Positions 10,003 to 21,055 of a stretch of DNA of 64,000 bases are shown here, piece after piece (the stretch's first letter is position 1; each line of letters begins with the position of its first letter). Source of the stretch: Halocafeteria seosinensis (lineage: Eukaryota > Sar > Bigyra > Bicosoecida); NCBI GenBank assembly GCA_001687465.1, contig LVLI01000208.1:62001-126000 (forward strand), read 5' to 3'. Both the position numbers and the translations under genes were made by a program. A model generated the notes under the pieces. It saw only the letters and a list, made by a program, of their open reading frames with translations. It made no database searches and was not told the origin of the DNA.

Positions 10003-11571
10003 TTAGCGACGACGAGGACTGCGGCTCCTTCTTCGAGACCTACTCCTGCTTCTGCTGCGCCGCCTATCTCTATCCCCGTCTCTATCTCTTGGCGGGCCGC
10101 CTCCAAATCGACCTCGCCGGTCATCGCCATATCCTCCTCTCCTGTTATCAAATCCCCCTCTTCCTCCTCTTCCAAAGCCCCCGCGCCCTCGACCTGGAGG
10201 GCCACCAAACCTGTCTCCACCACGAGGGGGGCCTCTATTATCGTAGCTCCTAGTGGGGGCGGATCGCATTGCATTGGCCTGTTTCTTCTTCATTTCCACA
10301 TCTTTAACCGTTCCCACAGGCTCTCTTCCCACGTACACTTTGGATTCGTCTTTTCCGCCCTTGCGGGTTTCTCCTAAACCTCCNCCTGCCGATACCATGA
10401 GACAAATCAAGCCTCGCAAACACCCTTCGTTGAGTAAACTCGCAACATACCTAGACGACGAGGTCTCCAATCGAGCACCGTTCGACCTCGTTCAACATCC
10501 ACGACAATATTTCTCCCATCGAGACGCTTGCCATCTGCCTTCTTATACGCTCGTCGCATATCGTTTTCTTCCTCGAATTCGACGAATGCATATCCTCGGG
10601 ACTTTCCCTGCTCAACCGGGGACACAGTATCGCTTAATGGCCCTTGACAAACAGAAACAGAAAGCACTTACTTCAGTATCCCGTACTATCTTTACACTCT
10701 TTACTGGACCGTATTCTTCCATTTCTTTCTTGAGTTTCCGTTCATCTGTTTCATATGCTAATCTCCCCACGAACAATGTCTTATAAGCATCTTCTGTGGC
10801 GTTTGGATTTTCTTGTGGTTTCCCTGGAAAGAGCATACGTATTCCTTCGTCTTTTCTGTTTGACAAACAAGAAGAGAAGAAGTACTCACAATTGGGTTGT
10901 TCTTCCTCGATTCGCTCTTTATTGCGTTGAAGACTTTCCAATCTTTTACGCTGTTGACGCTGTTTGGGTGTCTCATTGATCTCTCTTTCAGGAGGTTCAT
11001 CTTCTTCAAACTGCACAAACAACCACCAGTTGAATCAATGACAGGACGTGTTAAAAATGCATAGCACACGTTGTCTTTGGGTCCCACTGGGTGCGTGGAT
11101 ATGGTGCAATATCCACGATAACTTACACAATCGAGTAATTCACTCAAGCCACTGTACGGAGGATGCTGCGCAGATTTCGGTGGAGGCTTGAATTCCAGTG
11201 GTGGTGGCGCTTCGAACATGTGAACCACATCTGTACGCAACAAACGTAGCATCCAAAGAGCGTATAAAAGGCCTTAATTAAGCTGAATGAAGACCAGAAA
11301 GTCCCTTACGAGGTGGCAAAAAGGTCGGGGGAGCGCCCTTTAAACCCTTTGGATGGCCTCTCCGATTGAAGGCCGACCCGGGCCCTTGTTGCACAGGGGT
11401 CTTGGTCGAGTACTGTTCACTTCCAGCGGGTCCTTGATTCATTATAGGTCCTGGAGGAGCCGGAGGACCTCCTGCACCCATGCCCGGAGGTGGCGGTGGC
11501 ATCATTGGGGGAGGTTGTTGCTGCCCCGGAGGGCCATATTGACCCCCCGCTTGATTATTGTAGTCTGCCAT
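10003..11571 (-). CDS. SNRNP70: U1 small nuclear ribonucleoprotein 70 kDa (U1-70K)
   Basis: Exons in coding order: 11571-11310, 11230-11127, 11010-10890, 10823-10672, 10607-10451, 10385-10003, totalling 392 residues. U1-70K binds stem-loop I of U1 snRNA and helps define 5' splice sites. The conserved N-terminal peptide that normally starts the protein (FLPP...FEAPPPLEF) appears only after about 90 residues of Pro/Gly/Gln-rich sequence. A basic helix follows ([22 protein letters not shown]), then the WKP...[15 protein letters not shown] entry to the RRM with RNP2 (LFVGRL) and RNP1 (SRGYAFVEF), the [20 protein letters not shown] signature, an RGG/GGRG region and an SR-rich tail. One ambiguous base (10384) falls in the third position of a Gly codon at the start of the last exon. 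Introns are 64-116 nt. Confidence 0.95.
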
Positions 11572-12649
11572 GATGAAAAAACTGCAGTATTCTATGGGGG
11601 AAACAGGTGGAAACCCAATGAAAATGCACTAAATGGCGTCATCCAACTCGATCTTCCACCAGAGGCGATAATCTTTTCTGCCACTAGCGAAGATCCCTGC
11701 TGCGATGGCCTATGGGCCATCGTGGCATCGCCCATGGTCTATGGCTGGTGCGGATCATAAGAGACGATTTTTAGGGGTAGTCTGTATGTATACAGCGACG
11801 AAAAAGAAAGCACGCTTATACACTATGCCATTATGGTGGTATTATTGCGTCAACAGAATGTACCCAATGGAAGTATCTCTTCGTACATAACCCAATGTTT
11901 GACATACTCACGTTGCTCAAGTCAATACATTACATATTGTCTTGCATTCTTCGGCGTACTCACTCTTTGTTATACAAAAGTTCCCCATTCACTTTCTCGA
12001 AAAACGTGGTCATTTTACTCTACTTCAACTTACCGTTCTCTCTCCCAAATGAGCACACTTCCGTTCACACCAAGCATATAGATCAGTGGAATATGTCTGT
12101 CCGCATGCTGTCCGAGGATTTGCAGCATAATACGCGCTGTGGATCGGCCTGCAGCGGAGGTGTTCTGAACGCCGGGGTTCCGGTCGCACGGGAGGCGATT
12201 GAAGAAGATCTCCGCAGACACCATACATGCATGACGAATTCCCATAAATTGTTAGTACCACCAAAATAGCATTAGATGTCGGTATCGTGAGGCGTCGCAT
12301 GCTCGACAGGGAGAAGACACCGGATAACGCGTACCATTGATTTTTGAGTGGTGTCAGAGAGTCAGTCTTCCAGAGACTTTAATTAACGGCGTCCATTTTG
12401 ATAGGGATACAGGTACTTTCCCCCCTCATTTTTCACTTGATTTTGTAGGCAAGACCAGTGCTCGTGAAGAGGACGGTGGAAAATGCTGTGAAAGACTCTT
12501 CGTCTCTCTCTTTTTGCTCTTGTTTTGGCGGCGCGAGGTCGATTTAAGGGGGCTCCATGATGCTTTTACTCGCACGGATATAGGCGCATTACCCCCCTTC
12601 AGCAAGCTTTCTCTGCATTGGAAAGGTCTATCCTAGTCGGACGTGAGCA
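11572..12649. other. Divergent intergenic region, about 1.1 kb
   Basis: This gap lies between U1-70K and the AP2 gene, which are transcribed away from each other. Several short open frames exist on both strands but none shows a domain, a plausible codon pattern or continuity across splice sites. I see no RNA gene. It should contain two promoters and 5' UTRs. Confidence 0.45.
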
Positions 12650-13672
12650 ATGGTGGACGCAGTTGATATGGAACGACCGACCCTCCTCCTCCGAGATCGA
12701 CAGTCTGGCGAGAAGCTACATAAAGTACAACTCACTTCGTACGACCCTGCTACGAAAAGAGGGGAATTTAGAATCGTCCCATCCCGTTCTCGCTCTCTTT
12801 CGGATGATGACCATGGACCAGGTTCGCAGCTCTCGAGCAACGGCAGTGTATTGGACTTGGATGAAATCGAGAGGAAGCCTGTACACATCCAAGAGGAATC
12901 GCACCTTAGGCCGTTTTCGCCGGAAATCGCTGAGCCCCCTGTCGGTATCGGGATGAGCATTCCGGTATCGCAGGACCTGGATATTATTGTAGGCCCCGTA
13001 CGCAGGAACAGGGAAGCTATTCAGTGGAAAACGGTTGCGGAGAAGATCCACCGGAAGGATTATGTAGATGAGGAACAGGAGGCGATAGTAGAACCACAAA
13101 GCAAAGACGACGACTTCTCGTCTGAAGGGGAAATCCATTCCAAGGTAGCTCTAAATGGTGCCATTAAGGATCGTCGGAGATCGGATCGAAAACGGAAAAG
13201 ACCGGAAGACAATGACGACTATTCCCCCTTGACTGTGGACCCAGTACATCCGAGCGTGGGCAACGGCACTCCATCACGACGACCACAGAGTCCATCGTCT
13301 GTATCTAGCAGCGGCGTGTCGGATTCTCACTCTGCTAGCTCCAACAGGTCGAGTGTTAGAGGCGGACGAGGTGCAGGGAAGATGCACAGTCAATATAAGG
13401 GCGTGGGCAGAGTATCGTCAAAATGCAATGCTCAAACAGGAGGACCTCAATGGCGTGCTCGTATGAGTTTTGGTGACCAACGAGTTCATATCGGCTGTTA
13501 CTGCTCAGAAGAGACGGCGGCAAAAGCGTATGATGCAGCACTGGTCAAGTACAAAGGAGAAAACCCTGTTAACTTCCCACACGACGCTCCCGATTTATCA
13601 CTTCTATCGGAATCCTCAAAGAAACAGAACAAAATCCATACGTTAAAGAAAAAGTTGAAGAACAAAAAATGA
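12650..13672 (+). CDS. AP2/ERF-domain DNA-binding protein
   Basis: Single exon, 340 residues. A single AP2 domain lies near residues 245-305: SQYKGVGRVSSKCNAQ, WRARMSFGDQRVHIG and SEETAAKAYDAALVKYKG, the three-strand plus helix pattern of AP2/ERF factors. The N-terminal two thirds is charged, serine-rich and probably disordered, with RRSDRKRKRPEDND as a likely nuclear localisation signal. The C-terminus is Lys-rich. AP2 domains bind GC-rich promoter elements in plants and also occur in apicomplexans, stramenopiles and other algae. Targets are unknown. Confidence 0.85.
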   Translation: MVDAVDMERPTLLLRDRQSGEKLHKVQLTSYDPATKRGEFRIVPSRSRSLSDDDHGPGSQLSSNGSVLDLDEIERKPVHIQEESHLRPFSPEIAEPPVGIGMSIPVSQDLDIIVGPVRRNREAIQWKTVAEKIHRKDYVDEEQEAIVEPQSKDDDFSSEGEIHSKVALNGAIKDRRRSDRKRKRPEDNDDYSPLTVDPVHPSVGNGTPSRRPQSPSSVSSSGVSDSHSASSNRSSVRGGRGAGKMHSQYKGVGRVSSKCNAQTGGPQWRARMSFGDQRVHIGCYCSEETAAKAYDAALVKYKGENPVNFPHDAPDLSLLSESSKKQNKIHTLKKKLKNKK

Positions 13673-13692
13673 AGAAAATAGTTCTGTGTTAG

Positions 13693-13708
13693 TTAGATAG
13701 ATAGATAT
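13693..13708. repeat. Short TAGA tetranucleotide tract
   Basis: About four tandem TAGA units occur just after the stop codon of the AP2 gene, probably in its 3' UTR. Confidence 0.7.
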
Positions 13709-13750
13709 TTTAGATTCCTTTATGGAAAATGAACTACGGCAAATTTGCCA

Positions 13751-15196
13751 TCATTCGTCTCCTAAAATAGACTTCATTAGTGCTTCTGCCTTGCCTTGAT
13801 GCTTGTTCCGTTCTTCCCTAAGCCTTTTCCTTCTATCCTCAGGATCCGGTTTATGTGATTGACCACTTTCTGCGCTCCTCTGTTGTCGTCTCTTCTTAGT
13901 CTCTTGAGATATCCTTCGTAACTCATCCTTCTCTATTTCCGACATTGGGCGTGCTCCTGGTATGAGACCCACGGCGTTGTCGTAGTCACCGTCTGTACAT
14001 CCGCAAAATTTACAACATTCCCCTACCTAATGTTACACACTGCAAGCCGTCATTTTACACATACCTCCATATTGCTCCTGGCGTTGTTGAGCCTTCTCAA
14101 TTGCTTGATTTTGCCTCCACTCGTAATAGATTTGGGATCTGTGTCAGTCGGGGAATATGTAAAAGTGCATACTGTCTTTGTGCAAACAAAATCGTCACGT
14201 ATGGCACTAACCCTTTTGGAACTCTTCGGATGCGACCAAATTCGTCTTCTATCTCAACTGTGTTGTCATCGTGCTCTGCTCTCGCTCGCTTTCCGGCGGT
14301 GTTTGCGATGTGTTCCCGAGCCCGTTGGTGCACATCACGTTCGCTTGTTGCATTGGCCGCTTGGTTATTTCCTCTATCACTGCACGCTGATGCAGCTGTG
14401 GTATCCTTTTCTCCTCCCACCTCCTCTTCTATTCTTTCAAACTCTCGCTGACCATCTCGACCGAGAAGCTGTTCTGCATCCGGTTTGCTGTCTCGTTCTT
14501 CCTGTAGTTTTTTCACAATCTTGCTAGGATCATCACCATATTTTTGTTTCAGCATTTCAAATCGCTTTCTTTCAAAGTCCACTAGAGGAGCTGAATCTTC
14601 CTCTTCGTTGTCCTGTGTATCAGCTTGGTCACCAGACACCAGTTTATCGTAAAGTTTTGACTTTTCGAGCAGTTTCGCGTAGACCTTTTGCTCCTTCGAG
14701 GACTCGTCCGCATCTCGGAGACTGCTCCGATCTCTTTCATCCCGCTCAGATACGCCACGATTTGTTGAGGTCTCATCCGAAGTGTGTCGCTTGGAGCCTC
14801 TTTTATGTCGTTCTGACGAAGATGTTGAGCCCTTGCGCTGACGATGGGTCTGCCGAAACGACCCTACCGTTCCCGACCGTCTGCTGTACACTTCGCCTGT
14901 CTCCTCATCTTGTTCTAGATGGTCCGCGAGGCTTTGCTCCTTTTCGGCTTTCAGTGATTGTAGAGGTAATATCTGCAAAAATCACCCTCAATTCCATATT
15001 TTGTTGAAGTTGCACACAAACCACAATTCATCCACGCAAACACGGGGTAAGACAGCCAAACACGTAAAGCATTCAAAAAAAGACAAAGAATGAGATACAC
15101 CAAAAACGCTTATCTACATACCGAACTGCCTGATACACGAATGGACTTGGCCTTTCGAGGTAATATAGTACTTTCGGTCAAGAACCCCAACGACAT
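13751..15196 (-). CDS. CCDC174: CCDC174-like nuclear coiled-coil protein
   Basis: Exons in coding order: 15196-15122, 14972-14212, 14138-14065, 13992-13751, for 383 residues. Family hallmarks are the N-terminal SSILPLQSLKAEKEQ segment (compare SSLVDLKAE in animals), the helix KEQKVYAKLLEKSKLYDKL followed by an acidic LVDFERK block, and DEFGRIRRVPKG in the middle. CCDC174 is a nuclear protein linked in animals to the exon junction and spliceosome machinery. The first exon (25 codons) was found by requiring a start followed by a donor in phase with the conserved helix. The tail is shorter than in animals and ends with KAEALMKSILGDE. Introns are 149, 73 and 72 nt. Confidence 0.8.
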
Positions 15197-15650
15197 TGTT
15201 TTCTCGTATTTTCCCCTCTCGTCACTTCGAACTCACAAAGCAAGCCTTATCCGCTCTAGTGATGTGTACTATCTATCGACTGGTCAAACTACTTCATGGA
15301 ACCTATAAAACGTGCAGAATAGCGCATACTGCCATGAGGCGAGCTCCAAGTTGAAGAATTCCGGGACAAGCGCCCGGATCGACGAGCTTGGCGCGCCGCG
15401 CGTCCGAAGGGTTGTTTCATCGTGCTAGGGTTGATTTCTCCTCTGTTCTAGTTATGGCAAAACTTGATAGTTACTCGATGGTTTTGGTGTAATCGTCTCA
15501 TGGATCTGTAGGTGTTTTGTGCACGATCGAGCTGTAGCAAGATTCCGGGCCCTCCGCCGGAACCTTTACCGTTAGTCCATTGCTGGGTTAAATCGTCTAT
15601 TTCAGGGGCTTTTACAGCCCCATTTCGACATATTTTAGTCGGGAATAACG
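15197..15650. other. Divergent promoter region, CCDC174 / CFAP91
   Basis: The 454-nt gap separates two divergently transcribed genes. It includes a GC-rich patch at about 15391-15405 (ggcgcgccgcgcg). I see no coding sequence of its own. Confidence 0.5.
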
Positions 15651-18144
15651 ATGGCAGGGACGACGCGAACTGTTGTCCAAACTTCACGGCGATGTGACCA
15701 CCTCTATGATCCCACGTACACGGTATCAGGCGCACGGGAATTCTACCGTCAAACCCAAGCTGCGCAAGCCGCAGGAATTGTAAGTCAATGGCCGTGAACC
15801 CGAAGTGGTACAGATCCAATTCACGCAGTTCTTGTTTCTTGATGATCCCGAACAAATTATGATGTCCGCAGGAAAGAGTTCCCGATGACCGAAATTTATT
15901 CAGTGAGGTCCCGTCCCTCTACCCTAGCGCAAGTTATAGGCTATCCTTACGACAAGACATTCCGAATCATGTCGCTCGACAACAATTTGTGCCGCCCTCG
16001 CGTCCGGGAGAAGGCACGTCTAACAAAGAAAATCTTCAGAGAAGTGTTGAAGGGGGGAATCGGGCCAAATTTTTTCGAAAACCGGCAGCGTCAGCCTCAA
16101 GCGATATACATGCCACAGTGTAAGTGTAACCATCGACTCGTGTAAATTGGTAAATGAATGATATACCCAGGCGAGCTTGTCCTGCCTGTTCTCATTCCTT
16201 TCTCTCAGGGTTCTGGATCGAGGAACTTTTGAATCCGCCGCCGAGACTTTCAGTGGCTCCGCAAAACGTGCTGGTGCTTCGTCACCTATGAGGTATCAGC
16301 AGACAGGTTCACCGAGCAACAAAGAAGAGGAAATCTCTGGGGAAGAGGATGAATATGGGATACAATACGATCCTATCCGTGGCCAACGAACCATAGCCAT
16401 CCAAACTGTCTTTCGGGATCAGGAAGCTCAGACGGATCCGTATACTCCCGACTTCACCCTGCCGCAAGGGGAGGAGCCTGATATATTGCATTTGGCTGAA
16501 ATGAAATATGATGGTGAACCCGGATCGCAGCTTCCACCAGGGGAACAAGAAATGGAGGCGATCGACCGTCTGAGGCGACGTCGGGAAATAGAACGGAGTT
16601 TGCCTCCAATGACAGACGAAGCTAGTTTTGAGATTCGCAAGAAGCTTATGCAAAAGCTGGAACTAGAGAACTGGAAAGTTCGAGAAAGGAAAGAAGATGA
16701 ACAAAATGAAAGGCGGGTGGAGTCTGTTATGGATGTAGTACACGACGTGGTTAAACAGCGGGAATACATATCCGAACAACGGTTGGAAGATATGCGCCGC
16801 AGATTGGAATCAGAGAAAGATCAGCAAATAGCCAACGTTGAGAAGAAGAGGATAAAATATATGAGAAAATTGAATAAAAGCAGACAAAAGACAGAGGCCA
16901 CGGTAGACGCCTTGACGGGAACGGGAGAATCTAACATAGCAGGTACAGGAAAGAGGGGTACCCGCGACATCGTTGGTGAATATGCTGATTATGGAAGTCA
17001 AGTTTATGCTCCGTTGTTGAGAGCGGGCCGTCAGCGTGATGTCCCGGGAGAAGCTGAGAGATACCGTTCGGAATATTACGCGCCGGAACTAAAGGACAGT
17101 GGTGATGTAGATTCCTTCGCTCAGACCATCCCACGCTCTGTTACTCGTGCTAAGACAGAAAAGCCGAAATCCCGCAAAGCATTAAGTGGTAAAGCGCGAA
17201 AGGATCGCGCTATCGCAACAGACCTTGAACGTGTGCGGACTATGCTCAAATCGGCCAGCATTTCTACGAAAGAAGCTGAAACAAAGACAGAGCCCAAGCA
17301 ACGATCGAAACAACCGCGGACTGCAGCAACAACAGGCGATTTGTCTCGACAAATACCATTACCTTCCTCGTCGCTTGAGCAAATGCCTGTGCCGCAATGG
17401 AGGAAGCCTCAGAAGAAAGTTGAACGCCCACCTACTCCCACTTTCGACACGGAGGACGAAAAGGATAAGGATGACTTAGATAACGCTGCTCTATTGCTGC
17501 AGAAGTTGCTGCGAGGACGTACTACTCAAAACATGATGTTTGAAGGCAAAGAACGTCGACTGGAGCTAATCAAGGAGATGCGCCTGGATCTCTTGACGCC
17601 CGAGGAGCGTGCAGAAATAGATAACGAGGAAGCAAGCCGCCGCCATGAAGCCGCGGTTAAACAAGCTGCCCGTAGTACATTGGACGTGGCTGTTGGAGAA
17701 GTACTTTCCGGTACACTGGACTACTTGGGGAGAGAATTGGTACGGCAACAGGAAATGGAGCGTATTAATAGCCAGGTGCATGAGGCGGAGGAGACCCGCC
17801 GGCGACGGGAAGCTGAGGAAGGTGGAACCCGTCAGGCGGAAGTCAGGATCCGCACGAGAGAAGACTATGTTTACAGACAGCTGTTTAGCGTCCACCAAGA
17901 TTCAGCCCGGGACTACGTTTCTACATTGCTTCGAGATGTCGTCGAAGAAGAAGCAACGAGGGAAGCATCTGAGTACTTGAGTCTGCCTGCTGAACAAGAG
18001 GCAGATGCCGATGGCGCCAGTATACGCAATTTGGTCGGTTCTTTCTTACTTCCGGAAGTTGAAAGGCGGCATGTTGAAAGAGCTGTAGAACTCGAAGAGA
18101 AGAAATATGTCGAAGCTGCTCGACAGGCGTTGGAGCATACTTAG
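15651..18144 (+). CDS. CFAP91: Cilia- and flagella-associated protein 91 (CFAP91/MAATS1/AAT1)
   Basis: Exons 15651-15779, 15872-16119 and 16209-18144 give 770 residues, about the length of human CFAP91. This axonemal scaffold belongs to the calmodulin- and spoke-associated complex at the base of radial spokes. Signatures in order are HLYDPTYTVS near residue 18, TIAIQTVFRDQEAQTDPYTP, the coiled coil from MEAIDRLRRRREIERSLPPM, DIVGEYADYGSQVYAPL, LLLQKLLRGRTTQNMMFEGK and the C-terminal NLVGSFLLPEVERRHVE. The first two exons are easily missed because each is open in its frame for only a short stretch; both align with the animal N-terminus in phase. Introns are 92 and 89 nt. Confidence 0.93.
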
Positions 18145-19138
18145 ATTGATATGCAGTGATGCCGGAGGGTATTACCGGGCTAAATGAAGACATTGGAGTA
18201 CCTTGGATGCAGCGGAACGTGCTCTAGATCAATATACACCAGTAGTGAATTTGTGTGAACTGTGCAATGCTGTATGGTAATGGTGTGCGGGTATCTGTGA
18301 CTGGCAGTCTTCCCAAACAACCTCGATGTTCGGGAAGTGTCATGCAGATGTCAATTCCTACCAGCCCGCGAGTACATGTACATGCACTTGTAATTCATGC
18401 ATATTGAGCTAATGCAAACTGTCATTCATGATCGACCACGCTTGTGAGTTTGCTTTTGATTGATCAATGACTTATTTTGCTATACCCGAGAGGAGCCATT
18501 CCTGTCCCTAGAAGTTAATCTCTTTCCTCAGATAGCTCTGAGAGTAACCCAGTTGAAGTACCCTACTCTGGAATCCAGTTTGAATATACAAGCACAGCGC
18601 TGTTTGCTTCCCAGAACTGCCAGCATGGAGTCTTGTAGCGATATTACGTTCTCACACTGCTCCCCGGAAACCCAGTTTATGGCAAAATCTTAGTGGAGTC
18701 ATATAGGCTTTATTGCACATTCCGCTGTATTGGAGAACTTGGAAACAAACAAGACCACTCATAACACCTCGGTACGAACACGCGATGCAAGTTGTAACGC
18801 ACGCTAATCTTGGTCGGTATCCTCATATGAGCCGCGTATTCGTCGACTAGGAGCCTAAGAAGTACACTAAGCTGCTGGTATGTACCACCAAACTATGCAG
18901 TGGCTCCTCCCAGAACTCCATCCCATTACGAATCTCTTCCCTTGACAGACGATTCATTTCAGTCATTATTGGTTTCACACTAGTGCGTGTGTTGCCCAGA
19001 CTCGCTACTGCTTGTTTCGATGCAACCGAGCTTAAGAAATGTTACCCATATGCGCACTCGCACCTCCTACTGTCTTTGTCCATGCCAAAACCGAGTTTCC
19101 GGGTGAAGAACGTTGATGATACAATTTGATATCCGTTC
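18145..19138. other. Convergent intergenic region, about 1 kb
   Basis: The gap lies between the 3' ends of CFAP91 and the glycosyltransferase. No credible reading frame, RNA gene or repeat was found; it should hold both 3' UTRs. Confidence 0.45.
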
Positions 19139-20892
19139 TCATGATTTAGATATGCCATCTTTGCTCTTGAGCCAATTCATGAATTGGGGATGCCAAATAT
19201 GCCACAAATTGTTGTCCGTGTACCGCGCTGGCGGAAGCATCTGTTTTTTCCTACTCAGTATTAAGAATTGGGCATAGAACATGTTATCTTCACCGCCCCA
19301 TACGGTGCGATTAATGAAAGGTCCGCTGCAAGCGTCCGGATGAAACAGTTGGGATGTTCCGCATCTCGAAAGTGGCGAGAGCAAATAGCTTACCAGAAAC
19401 CAATCGGGTCATCAAACAGGTAAAACCAAGTCATTCCAACACCGTACTCTCGTTTCCATACCTTGCCTTGTAACGTGGAATTGAATGTATGTCCCAACAA
19501 CTGCTCCGTACTCTGTATAGCGCCATTGGTTCCCATGACTATTGGGAATGCAACTCTCTTTCCTGTACAAACAAACTAGTCCCACTGAATGCAGAGGTAG
19601 CCATGTAACTGCAAAACGAATCGTATTCTTACCGAGCTGCGTAAATTTCAACCCGTTTTCAATAAAGCTCGTATCAAGGGCAACCAGGTCCGCGTCCGAA
19701 TGAAAGACCAAACTCCTGCGTGAAGGTGTTGGAATGTATCTCAAAGCAACGTTATAAGTCTGCGCATCAGTGGAAAGTTCAATCATGAAATGCCAGCCCA
19801 AGTTCGGCACGCAAGACTTACCTGAGTTCTTCCCCAGGGAGATGTTGTGTGACTTCGAGCCAAGATTCTAACGTGATCTTTCCATTCCTCAGCGATAGTA
19901 GCATACAACTTTTGGTCTAAGGCAGTATCGTAATCACTAATGTATATACAAAGGCAATCATACCAAGACGGAACCTCATCGCACTGGTTCGTGGCATTCC
20001 TAATGGATTGAACAAGCCGCACCACGTTGGCTACTCGGTTCCTCAAGGCGACTACCAGGTATATAAAGGGGAACTTATCCTGAGGGCATCTTCGCAAGTC
20101 ACAATATGGCTCTTCATGCATTCTTCCTTGAGGTTTGAAAATAGGTTTCTCCAGTTCGCTTTCGTAACCTGTATTAAACAGCTGGAAAGATCTCTGAACC
20201 AGTGCTGCCGAAGCCTGCGTCATCGTGCTCGTATCATTCATAGCTTCCACCGACTGTGTCGCTTCCTCGTGCTGGCGTGTACATCTCTCTTTCCTCCACT
20301 TTGTAAGGTTCCTCTGAAACTGCTCTGAACCCCAAAGAAAGGATCTATGCTTCCTAACGTGATAGTCCCAAGGTAAAGGTTCAGGTACACTTAATTTTGC
20401 TGACATTGCATTAGGAGGTAGTTTCAGGCGCAATCCGTCCGCTTTTATGGCCAGTTCATGAAATTCTTCCAAAGAATGAGACTTGGTGTGAGCTTCTTTT
20501 GCTAACAATCTCGCCGCCGACATTATCTGATCATAGTTGTCCTCCGTATCACTCGCAAATTGGGTCAAATTCTTCATGTATTCCGTGTAGGGGATGACAA
20601 CTTTAGACGGCGCCTTCGTACTCTTCTGGCGATGTCGAATTTTTGACGGCTTCTTTTGGGGCACTGGAGCTCTTTCAGGAGGAGATACTTTACTCTCCAA
20701 TGGTTCCACGTCTCTTGTCTGGGTAAAGATTTCTTCAGCACGATTTGTCTCCACGGAAGCACGATACATACCGACGAGAGCGATGAAAACGAGCCCACCC
20801 AGCAGCAGTAATAAAGGGGATACAGCAATGGAGGACGGAGCAGAAGCATTGTCCATCTTTTGTGGACCACACCTTCTAACAGATGGCATCAT
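19139..20892 (-). CDS. Chondroitin N-acetylgalactosaminyltransferase-family glycosyltransferase (CHGN-like)
   Basis: Exons in coding order: 20892-19822, 19759-19633, 19562-19394, 19325-19139, totalling 517 residues. A short cytosolic N-terminus, one membrane anchor (LLLLLGGLVFIALVGMY, about residues 28-44) and a charged stem make it a Golgi type II protein. The catalytic part begins at FIYLVVALRNRVANVVRLVQ. A DxD-type metal motif appears as HSDADLVALD. Later elements are GKRVAFPIV, a WGGEDNMFY motif typical of beta4-galactosyltransferase/CHGN folds, and a final HIWHPQF. The last intron (19326-19393) is inferred because reading through meets a stop; splicing at TG/C restores the frame with a 68-nt intron. 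The sugar donor and acceptor cannot be assigned. Confidence 0.8.
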
Positions 20893-21055
20893 GCCATGGA
20901 GTTTACAGTATAGATAAGACAGTCAGTGCAACGTGCTACAAAACTACGGAACTCTGGTCAAATGCCTGGCATTTAACGCCAATGTACATGGAAATTGACT
21001 AGTTGCCGGTTACATAAACGCGTGTATATTGTACATGCCTTGTCTTACCTTGTCT

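Noticed and set aside
10253-10786. Plus-strand 177-codon open frame
   Set aside because: It runs antisense across three exons and two introns of U1-70K.
15448-15855. Minus-strand 135-codon open frame
   Set aside because: It lies antisense to CFAP91 exon 1 and has no domain or start context; the plus strand gives the conserved N-terminus across the same bases.
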